Origin: JAGLSB01 sp023135955 | Lineage (GTDB): Bacteria > Bacteroidota > Bacteroidia > Bacteroidales > GCA-2748055 | NCBI GenBank assembly: GCA_030673645.1 | Contig: DAOVIO010000154.1 | Location: 1-9,502 of the forward strand | Length of the DNA: 9,502 nucleotides | Direction of reading: 5' to 3' | Part shown: positions 1 to 6,457 of the stretch, one piece after another | Position numbering within the stretch: the stretch's first letter is position 1 | Layout of the letters: each line of letters begins with the position of its first letter | The notes under the pieces: generated by a model | Told to the model about the DNA's origin: nothing | Database searches by the model: none | The model's input: only the letters and a program-made list of their open reading frames with translations | Translations under genes and position numbers: made by a program

Positions 1-488
1 ATACCAACTTTCTGCTGCACATTTTCGTCCTGCCAAAAACCTACTACTACTTTTCGGTTTATCCCCATACGAGTACAAATAAATCCAAATTCCCGACCTC
101 CATGTGCCGACTGATTCAGATTCATAAAATCCATATCGATCTCTGCCCATGGTATTTCACGGTTGAACTGTGTATGCAGATGTAAAAGTGGTTTTTCAAG
201 GATGTTCAAGCCGGAGATCCACATCTTAGATGGAGAAAAGGTATGCATCCAGGTAATCAGACCAATACACTCCTTGCTTGTATTTGCAGCTACGCAAATT
301 TCGAGAATTTCATCGGGAGTTGTTACTACAGGTTTAAATTTTACTTTGAGCGGGATATACGACGAGGAATTTAAAGCATTTGCAATTATTTCTGAATGTT
401 TATTTACTTGTTTCAAAGTTTCGGCACCATATAAATGTTGACTGCCAGTTACAAACCATAGCTCGTAATTCGAAATTTTATCTTTCAT
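1..488 (-). CDS. araA: L-arabinose isomerase, N-terminal 162 residues (partial, runs off the left edge)
   Basis: L-arabinose isomerase converts L-arabinose to L-ribulose in the cytoplasm, the first step of the AraA-AraB-AraD route to xylulose 5-phosphate. Reading down from the ATG at 488-486 the frame stays open to base 1. The translation lines up along its whole visible length with known AraA N-termini: NYELWFVTGSQHLYGAETL at residues 7-25, the WMHTFSPSKMW block at 80-90, LLHLHTQFN at 101-109, and MDFMNLNQSAHGGREFGF at 119-136. Family members are about 500 residues, so roughly two thirds are missing beyond the window. The metal-binding and catalytic Glu/His residues lie in that unseen part. 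The chosen start gives the usual short lead before NYELWFV. No strong Shine-Dalgarno is visible upstream, which is normal for this phylum. It lies 31 bp after a broken transporter remnant on the same strand, which may once have been its operon partner. An opposite-strand frame at 163-441 is only its shadow. Confidence 0.95.
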   Translation of the reverse strand, partial: MKDKISNYELWFVTGSQHLYGAETLKQVNKHSEIIANALNSSSYIPLKVKFKPVVTTPDEILEICVAANTSKECIGLITWMHTFSPSKMWISGLNILEKPLLHLHTQFNREIPWAEIDMDFMNLNQSAHGGREFGFICTRMGINRKVVVGFWQDENVQQKVG

Positions 489-519
489 ATTTATTTAGTT
501 TATTATGAATTTGAAAAAA

Positions 520-767
520 CTATTCTCTAATTGCCCAATCGGGGAAAACTGACAGATCTATATCAAATATTTGCATACCCCAAAAGTACATTGCTAAAGT
601 TACTACAATTATCCCCAGAATATTTAATATAAATCCGGGTAATATCATGTCATTAATCCGTAATTGCTTACTAAGGGATGATCCTTAATCGGATTGATAA
701 GTATAATTCCCAGAGTAATAATTGGGAATAAATAGCGGGATATTGAAGCTGTAGATAATCTTTTCAT
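520..767 (-). pseudogene. Remnant of an SLC13/DASS-type anion transporter, internally deleted and frameshifted
   Basis: Two overlapping minus-strand frames carry membrane-protein sequence. Frame A starts at the ATG at 767-765 and gives 40 residues with one hydrophobic segment (RYLFPIITLGIILI, residues 11-24) before a TGA at 647-645. Frame B is open from 684, without a start codon, and ends at TAG 522-520. It encodes 54 residues containing LRINDMILPGFILNILG, a hydrophobic stretch IIVVTLAMYFWG, and SVFPDWA near the end. Frame B resembles the extreme C-terminus of SLC13/DASS sodium:anion symporters, where a DMIxxGxxLNxxGxxxxT block starts the last helix. Frame A could be the N-terminal first helix of the same protein. 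Family members have about 450-600 residues, so nearly all of the transport core is gone. The simplest reading is a large internal deletion joining the two ends out of frame near 650-690. The C-terminal assignment is moderately sure; the N-terminal one is weaker. Confidence 0.6.
581..608 (-). promoter_or_regulatory. Candidate araA promoter (Bacteroidetes type) inside the transporter remnant
   Basis: On the minus strand TTG (608-606) is followed after 17 bases by TACTTTTG (588-581), matching the Bacteroidetes -33 TTG and -7 TAnnTTTG pattern. It lies about 93 bp upstream of the araA start. The -7 match overlaps codons for Tyr-Phe-Trp in the remnant, so it may be a coincidence of coding sequence. 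Confidence 0.25.
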
Positions 768-795
768 TAAAAAAATTATTACATTGTATTTCAAT

Positions 796-803
796 CAAAA
801 GTA
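796..803 (-). promoter_or_regulatory. Candidate -7 promoter element upstream of the transporter remnant
   Basis: The minus strand reads TACTTTTG at 803-796, a full match to TAnnTTTG, 29 bp before the remnant's ATG at 767. It lies in the 71-bp gap after the fucosidase stop and may be the original promoter of a transporter-araA unit. No TTG lies at the expected -33 distance, so support is partial. Confidence 0.25.
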
Positions 804-838
804 AAATTTTATACTGTTTTTTTAAATCTGATTTCTTG

Positions 839-2416
839 TCATTTCACTTCGGTCAACTTAAAAACATGCATATGATTTACAGCTACATCATTTACTCCAA
901 ATGATGAAATATCGATTTCAATACCCCCGTTTATAGCTTTGAAAGGAAGCTTTATATGGTTGCCAAGAAGAGTGACTATTGTCTTTGATCCCACATTAAC
1001 ATCTTTTATAAATATTTTATTCGAGTCTGGCCATTTTGGAGAAAATGCATATAATGTACTTCCTTTTTGAGTGAAGTAAAATTCTTTTACGGCGTTGCCT
1101 TTTTTTGGATTGATGGTCATCTCATAAACAGGAAATCCGGAATGATAATCATTCTTAGTAAATGTTGGTATATTGCCTTCCGACCATTGTGCAGTTTTCC
1201 TCCAGGCTCTTGTTCCATAAATAGCTTCACCATTCACATCTAACCATTTACCAATCTGTAACAATCGTTCTTGCATTATCACAGGAATTCTTCCGTCAGC
1301 TGTTGGCCCAATATTCAATAATAAATTACCACCCCGGCTAACCAGGTCAACTAACATAAATATAAGTTCCTTTTTTGTACGGTAATCGTCAATATTCTCT
1401 ATGCGGTTATATCCGAAAGACATACCCATTCCACGATTTTCCTCCCAGGGTTTGTCAGCATTGTCAAAACCTGAACCATACTCGGTAGTAAAATATCCAC
1501 CATGCATTCCACGAACCTTACCCCAACGATCGTTGATTACAACTTCATCTTTATTAGGCGCATTATTATACAGCCAGGCAAGCAAAGGTTTTGTCTGCCA
1601 CATATCGTCATCCATCCACCAATCGCCATCGGAAAATATTAAAGAGGGTTCATAATTCATAACAAGTTCTTTAAACTGTGGATTCATCACTTCCCTTATA
1701 TACCTGTTAAGTCCGGCTTCAGATTCCTTCACCAATTTTTCAGGTGCTTTTACGAGTGTTGGCATATCAGCTGAGTTATCAACCATTTTTCCTTTTGTTA
1801 GCATCATCTGCTGTTTTTCAGTCCATAAAGGGTTAAACCAATCCCAAATACTATAATATAATCCCATTTTAAGATCTTGTTCTCTCACCGCAGTAGTCAA
1901 TTCGCCAAGCAGGTCTTTTTCAGGGCCAATTTCCATGGAATTCCATTTCATGCCGAAACTTTCACTTGCCTCTTTATTTGGCCATAAGCAGAATCCATCA
2001 TGGTGTTTTGATGTTAGTACAACATATTTTGCCCCCGACCTTTTAAATATGTTTGCCCATTCATTTGGATCAAAAAATTCGGCCTTAAACATCTTTCTGA
2101 AGTCTGGATATTCAAAATCTTCACCATAATTATCATTATGAAATTCGGTTGTTACTAAGTGGCGTTTTAATCTTTTTTCATTGAATTGACTTGGATCGGC
2201 AACAAGTGAATGCCAATACCATTCAGCATAAGTTCCTTTATTGGTATATGCAGGGACGGAATAAAGTCCCCAATGTATAAATATCCCAAACTTTGCATCC
2301 TCAAACCATTCAGGAGTTTCCCTCTGGTCGAGCGATTCCCAGGTAGGTTCATATACTTGAGAATATGAGTTTAGGTTAAATGCTAAGGTTAAAATGAAAA
2401 TTGCAGCGTATTTCAT
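839..2416 (-). CDS. Secreted alpha-L-fucosidase, glycoside hydrolase family 29
   Basis: Predicted retaining exo-alpha-L-fucosidase that removes terminal L-fucose from glycans, probably in the periplasm. Residues 1-20 form a signal peptide (hydrophobic AAIFILTLAF, then SYSQ) without a lipobox cysteine. The (beta/alpha)8 catalytic domain runs from about residue 25 to 410. GH29 hallmarks are FGIFIHWG at 43-50 (fucose-contacting His48), the SKHHDGFCLW block at 136-145 (His138, His139), and LIFSDGDWW at 259-267, where Asp263 is the expected nucleophile. Glu312 in FTTEYG is a candidate acid/base; this position varies in the family, so that is inference. GNLLLNIGPTADGRIP at 363-378 is another conserved block. 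Residues after about 425 form a C-terminal beta-sandwich-like domain. The 525-residue length is normal to slightly long, with a Lys/Met-rich insertion around 198-235. It is divergent from susC and probably supplies the enzyme for that transporter. Exact linkage specificity cannot be read. Confidence 0.95.
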   Translation of the reverse strand: MKYAAIFILTLAFNLNSYSQVYEPTWESLDQRETPEWFEDAKFGIFIHWGLYSVPAYTNKGTYAEWYWHSLVADPSQFNEKRLKRHLVTTEFHNDNYGEDFEYPDFRKMFKAEFFDPNEWANIFKRSGAKYVVLTSKHHDGFCLWPNKEASESFGMKWNSMEIGPEKDLLGELTTAVREQDLKMGLYYSIWDWFNPLWTEKQQMMLTKGKMVDNSADMPTLVKAPEKLVKESEAGLNRYIREVMNPQFKELVMNYEPSLIFSDGDWWMDDDMWQTKPLLAWLYNNAPNKDEVVINDRWGKVRGMHGGYFTTEYGSGFDNADKPWEENRGMGMSFGYNRIENIDDYRTKKELIFMLVDLVSRGGNLLLNIGPTADGRIPVIMQERLLQIGKWLDVNGEAIYGTRAWRKTAQWSEGNIPTFTKNDYHSGFPVYEMTINPKKGNAVKEFYFTQKGSTLYAFSPKWPDSNKIFIKDVNVGSKTIVTLLGNHIKLPFKAINGGIEIDISSFGVNDVAVNHMHVFKLTEVK

Positions 2417-2427
2417 AATGTTTAAGG

Positions 2428-2443
2428 ATTAAGATATTAAGAT
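2428..2443. repeat. Two tandem copies of ATTAAGAT
   Basis: The 8-bp unit ATTAAGAT occurs twice in direct tandem, followed by a further ATT. It sits 12-27 bp upstream of the fucosidase start, within its leader. It may be a simple-sequence accident or could affect translation of the leader; no function can be assigned. Confidence 0.5.
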
Positions 2444-2689
2444 ATTCAGAGTGTGAAGATAGATAAATTCAGGAATATTTGAAGTTAATTGAAAAATGGG
2501 AAACTTAAGTAGTCTGGTTAAAGACTAATTGGAACATCCGGATCAAATGCTGGAATTTGCACCTTACATTGTTTAAAATGCATGATTAGTTCCACACAAA
2601 ATAAAATGTTTTTCTAAATCACTGATATCATTACTTATTATTGAATTCATATTTGTAATCTTTACTGTTATATTAAAGTTAAATTCATG

Positions 2690-2709
2690 AAAATCAATTA
2701 AAAATCAAT
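2690..2709. repeat. Direct repeat AAAATCAAT with 11-bp period
   Basis: AAAATCAAT occurs at 2690-2698 and again at 2701-2709, so the copies start 11 bp apart, about one helical turn. A second short direct repeat, TAATCTTT, flanks it at 2656-2663 and 2720-2727. Helically phased direct repeats are a common form of response-regulator or AraC-type binding site, but in such AT-rich DNA chance is a real alternative. Confidence 0.3.
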
Positions 2710-2863
2710 CCTGAATTTATAATCTTTGTGTCAATCATGAATAACATAATCTCTGTTGTTCATAATGTGTAGATAGGTTCTTTGTCAATTCTGTAGAAAT
2801 ATTCCTGATAACTTATAGATCAAAAGTGATTTGAAGGCTTAAATAATCGGCTGTAATTTACCA

Positions 2864-2894
2864 TAATATTACTTCATTCGACAGAGTATTATTA
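2864..2894. promoter_or_regulatory. Imperfect inverted repeat, candidate operator upstream of susC
   Basis: TAATATTACT (2864-2873) is matched by AGTATTATTA (2885-2894), an inverted repeat with 9 of 10 positions paired and an 11-bp spacer. The half-site centres are 21 bp apart, two helical turns. It lies just upstream of the A/T tract and the -7 match used for the susC promoter call, where an activator could bind. AT-richness makes chance repeats fairly likely. Confidence 0.3.
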
Positions 2895-2906
2895 AGCTTT
2901 GGTATC

Positions 2907-2954
2907 AAATTAATATTTAATTAATATATAATTAATTACATAAATTAGGTTTGT
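2907..2954 (+). promoter_or_regulatory. Candidate susCD promoter: A/T tract plus TAnnTTTG element
   Basis: TAGGTTTGT at 2946-2954 fully matches the Bacteroidetes -7 consensus TAnnTTTG plus a following pyrimidine. It is preceded by 32 bases of only A and T (2907-2938), rich in TTAAT units, which could act as an UP-like or easily melted segment. A TTG at -33 is absent, as expected if an activator is needed. A start here would give a leader of about 200 bases before susC. Confidence 0.35.
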
Positions 2955-3158
2955 AGTTAGGAAATAGTTCTACACCTTGAATAGTGGATATAGCTGGTTT
3001 TTTTGAATTGCTTTTGCGCAGTTGGTATTTGTTTTTGACGCATACTATGAAAATAGTCTTCTAAATTTGGCAAGACATTTTCCTAAATATGCTTTAATAA
3101 ATTATGCATTAAAGAATGAGATGTAATAATATAACTACTAACTAAAACATGCAGGTCT

Positions 3159-6100
3159 ATGAAAAAATTAATTAAAGAAAGTCTGTTCTCTTTTATTGCA
3201 AAAAGGAACATACTTAAAATTATTTTTGTTATTACATTAACTAGTTTCTTTTTTCTGATTAGTGCTCCCGGTTTTGCCGCAAATGGGGATTCTCAGGATA
3301 TAAAGCAAACTGTTAACGTTACCGGAACTCTTACATCTTCATCAGGTGAGATTCTTCTTGGTGTTACTATTTTTGTAAAAGGTACCGAAATAGGTACAAT
3401 TTCCAGAGTGGATGGGACATATTCAATTGATGTCCCGGATGCTAATTCGGTTTTGGTATTTTCCTATATAGGTTACGTAACACAGGAAGTAGCCATTAAC
3501 GGCAGATCTGTAGTTGATGTGGTTCTGGAAGAAAGTCTTGAATCTTTGGAAGAAGTTATTGTTGTTGGTTACGGTACACAGAGGAAAGCAAACCTTACAG
3601 GTGCTGTTGACCATGTAACTAGTGAAGCTTTCGAAAACAGGACAATGACCAACCTTACTCAGGGACTACAGGGAGTTATGCCTAATTTGAATATTAAACT
3701 TGAGGATGGAAAACCAAATAATTCACCAAGCTATAATATCAGGGGAACTACTTCTATTGGACAAGGAGGAAATGCTTTGATTTTGATTGACGGAGTAGAA
3801 GGTGATCCAAGTTTGATTAACCCAAATGATATTGAAAGTATTTCTTTACTAAAGGACGCTGCATCAGCAGCTATTTATGGTGCAAGAGGAGTATTTGGTG
3901 TAGTGCTTATTACTACTAAGGATCCTGTAAAAGGTAAAACCAGTGTTACCTATTCATCGAACTTTTCAGTTAGGCGACCTACAGCAGTTCCTGATTTTGT
4001 TACGGATGGATATACCTGGGCATCGATGTTTTCCGAAGCATTTTTTAATTGGGAAAATAAGTTCCCTGATAAAGTTAATAAGACAATGAAATTCTCCCAG
4101 GAATACCTGGATGAATTGAAAATAAGGTCTGAAGATCCTAATGCACAACTATGGGATGTTAATCCGGCTAACGGCGAATATGTATACTATTATAGCACCG
4201 ACTATTACGACGAATTGTATAAGGATAATGCTACCGGAACCGAACATAATATTTCAATTTCGGGAAGTACTGATAAAACTGACTTCCTCATGACGGGAAG
4301 GTACTTTGGTCAGGACGGATTATTTAATTACAATTCTGACGATTATGAATTATTTAATTTTCGCTCTAAAGGATCGGTTCAGGTATTTCCATGGTTGAAA
4401 TTTAACAATAATACCGAGCTTTCGAATATGAGCTATCATAATCCGATGAATACTGGAGAAAGTGGTGGTATATGGAGGAACATAGGCGATGAAGGTCATC
4501 CAATGTCTCCGATATTCAATCCCGATGGAACTTTAACGTTTAGTTCTGCTTATAATGTTGGTGATTTCTGGTATGGGAAAAATGGAATCGATACCCGGAA
4601 ACAGGTGTTTAAAAATACTGCTGGATTCGTAGCCAGTTTCCTGGACAATAAATTCAGACTAAAGGGAGATTTTTCTGTTCAAAACACCAATAGAGATGAA
4701 AAAAGAGTACGGGTTCCTGTCCCCTATAGTAGAATACCTGGCGTAATTGATTATGTTGGAACTGATTATGGTGATATACGGGATGCTTTAAGACAAACAC
4801 TATACCTGGCCACAAATTTTTATGGAGAGTACGAAAATACTTTTAATGAGGATCATTATATAAAGGTAATGGCAGGTTATAACTACGAGCAGTCAACATA
4901 TACAAAGCTTGAAGCTTCAAGAAATGGCCTTCTCTTTGAAGATGCAATAGATATTAGTTTAGCCCTGGGTCAGAATATTAATGTTGATGGAAGCTATCAA
5001 AAATGGAATATTCTTGGCGGATTTTCAAGATTTAACTATTCGTATAAAGACAAATACCTGATTGAAATTAATGCCCGTTATGATGGATCTTCAAAATTTC
5101 CAGCATCAACCAGATACGGGTTTTTTCCCTCTGTATCTGCAGGATGGAGAATCTCAAATGAATCGTTTTGGAATGTGTCTGATCAATTAATTTCAAATCT
5201 TAAAATTCGGGGATCTTATGGCTCACTCGGAAACGGTAACATATCTCCTTACTCCTATAATGAGCAATTCAATATAGGACAGTCAGGAGATCTTCTTGGT
5301 GGCGTAAGACCTCAAAATACTAGTAGACCAAGTGTGTTGCCTGACGGTATTACATGGGAAACATCAACCACCCAAAACATAGGTATAGACCTTGGTTTTG
5401 TTTCCAATAAGTTAACATTTGTAGGTGATATGTACATTCGAAATACCACCGATATGTTTACAATCGGAATGACCCTCCCTGAAGTTTTTGGTGCCGATCC
5501 TCCAAAAGGTAATTATGCTGACCTGGAAACCAAGGGATGGGAAATGGTGTTATCTTGGAGAGATAGGTTCATAGTTAGTTCAAAACCTCTTAATTATAGT
5601 TTACGCGTTTCACTTGCCGATAATACATCGGTAATTACAAAGTATAATAACCCGGAGATGGTGTTGGATGATTTTTATGTAGGACAGGTAATTGGTGAAA
5701 TTTGGGGCTATACAAATGATGGATTTTTTATAGATCAGGATGATATAGACAATTATCCCGAAACTAGATTTAAAACCACAAATGGGGGAGCAAATTTCGT
5801 AGGAGATATTAAACTAAAGGACTTAAATGGTGATGGTTTTATTGACCCCGGAACTGCAAGACTAGACGATCCTGGCGATAAGACAATTATCGGAAATTCT
5901 GCTCCGCGATATACCTATGGAATTAGTGTCGGAGCTGATTGGAACAACTTTTTCTTCTCTGCTTTTTTCCAGGGAGTTGGAAAACAGGATTGGTATCCAA
6001 GTAGAGAAGCGAGTGTATTCTGGGGTCAGTATAACAGGCCATACAATGATCCTCCAAAATGGCACATTGATAACCATTGGACTCCTGAAACTCCGGATGC

Positions 6101-6446
6101 ATATCTTCCAAGGTATACTGCGCGTCTTGCAAACCGTACTAATGGTATACTCAGGGAAGAGCAGACCAGATACATTCAGAATATAGCTTATCTTAGGATG
6201 AAGAACATTCAGTTTGGATACAACCTGCCTCTCAACCTTGTATCAAGGATAAAAGCCCAAAATGTTAAAATATATTTTTCAGGTGAAAACCTCTTGACAT
6301 GGTCCCCAGTTTATAAGTATGCAAGGGATTTTGATGTTGAAAGTACCGGACCATCAGATCAGTTTTTATCTTCCAGTAACTATGGAGATGGATATAACTA
6401 CCCGATGATGAAAAATGTAACTGTTGGTATATCTGTAACCTTTTAA
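3159..6446 (+). CDS. SusC/RagA-family TonB-dependent outer-membrane transporter
   Basis: Energised by TonB-ExbBD, this 22-strand-type barrel imports oligosaccharides across the outer membrane, with the SusD partner as lid. The 1095 residues start with a signal peptide (basic start, hydrophobic ILKIIFVITLTSFFFLI, likely cleavage near GFA-ANG at 40-41). A carboxypeptidase-D regulatory-like beta domain spans about 53-126. The SusC signature EEVIVVGYGTQRK follows at 131-143, then the plug (about 140-255) with LILIDGVEG at 207-215 and KDAASAAIYGARG at 232-244. The remainder is barrel, ending in an aromatic residue (SVTF) as outer-membrane proteins do. DLNGDGFID at 888-896 is a calcium-loop-like motif usual in this family. 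No STN domain precedes the CarboxypepD domain, so direct anti-sigma signalling is unlikely. The start was chosen because it gives a complete signal peptide. It is divergent from the GH29 gene and 11 bp upstream of susD. Substrate is not readable; a fucosylated glycan is inferred from context. Confidence 0.97.
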   Translation: MKKLIKESLFSFIAKRNILKIIFVITLTSFFFLISAPGFAANGDSQDIKQTVNVTGTLTSSSGEILLGVTIFVKGTEIGTISRVDGTYSIDVPDANSVLVFSYIGYVTQEVAINGRSVVDVVLEESLESLEEVIVVGYGTQRKANLTGAVDHVTSEAFENRTMTNLTQGLQGVMPNLNIKLEDGKPNNSPSYNIRGTTSIGQGGNALILIDGVEGDPSLINPNDIESISLLKDAASAAIYGARGVFGVVLITTKDPVKGKTSVTYSSNFSVRRPTAVPDFVTDGYTWASMFSEAFFNWENKFPDKVNKTMKFSQEYLDELKIRSEDPNAQLWDVNPANGEYVYYYSTDYYDELYKDNATGTEHNISISGSTDKTDFLMTGRYFGQDGLFNYNSDDYELFNFRSKGSVQVFPWLKFNNNTELSNMSYHNPMNTGESGGIWRNIGDEGHPMSPIFNPDGTLTFSSAYNVGDFWYGKNGIDTRKQVFKNTAGFVASFLDNKFRLKGDFSVQNTNRDEKRVRVPVPYSRIPGVIDYVGTDYGDIRDALRQTLYLATNFYGEYENTFNEDHYIKVMAGYNYEQSTYTKLEASRNGLLFEDAIDISLALGQNINVDGSYQKWNILGGFSRFNYSYKDKYLIEINARYDGSSKFPASTRYGFFPSVSAGWRISNESFWNVSDQLISNLKIRGSYGSLGNGNISPYSYNEQFNIGQSGDLLGGVRPQNTSRPSVLPDGITWETSTTQNIGIDLGFVSNKLTFVGDMYIRNTTDMFTIGMTLPEVFGADPPKGNYADLETKGWEMVLSWRDRFIVSSKPLNYSLRVSLADNTSVITKYNNPEMVLDDFYVGQVIGEIWGYTNDGFFIDQDDIDNYPETRFKTTNGGANFVGDIKLKDLNGDGFIDPGTARLDDPGDKTIIGNSAPRYTYGISVGADWNNFFFSAFFQGVGKQDWYPSREASVFWGQYNRPYNDPPKWHIDNHWTPETPDAYLPRYTARLANRTNGILREEQTRYIQNIAYLRMKNIQFGYNLPLNLVSRIKAQNVKIYFSGENLLTWSPVYKYARDFDVESTGPSDQFLSSSNYGDGYNYPMMKNVTVGISVTF

Positions 6447-6457
6447 ATTTTACAATT

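Larger units (their letters stand above)
2417..3158. other. Divergent intergenic region between the fucosidase and susC
   Basis: These 742 bp hold no gene I can support: all frames are broken by frequent stops and no protein family is recognisable. The region is strongly AT-rich and should carry the promoters of both divergent transcripts. Its elements are listed separately: an 8-bp tandem repeat next to the fucosidase start, a direct repeat near 2690-2709, an inverted repeat at 2864-2894, a pure A/T tract at 2907-2938 and a -7 match at 2946. A second TAnnTTTG match lies at 3062-3069, but its nearest upstream TTG is 24 bases away, which is too far. No convincing fucosidase promoter is seen on the minus strand; the nearest candidate is the one-mismatch TTATTTTG at 2604-2597. 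Confidence 0.7.

Noticed and set aside
163..441. Plus-strand open frame of 92 codons
   Set aside because: It is antisense to the clearly recognisable araA N-terminus; its translation has no family features.
1..488. L-fucose isomerase as a pathway partner of the fucosidase
   Set aside because: The motifs (GSQHLYG, HTFSPSKMW, MDFMNLNQSAHGGREFGF) are those of L-arabinose isomerase, not FucI.
1401..1655. Plus-strand open frames inside the fucosidase gene (also 1935-2129)
   Set aside because: Both are shadows of the GH29 gene, which has strong motif support on the other strand.
3149..3175. ATG at 3149 as an alternative start near susC
   Set aside because: It is in another frame and stops after a few codons; the ATG at 3159 gives a proper signal peptide.
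5862..6186. Three overlapping open frames on both strands inside susC
   Set aside because: They lie in other frames of an intact, well-conserved susC barrel region and resemble nothing known.
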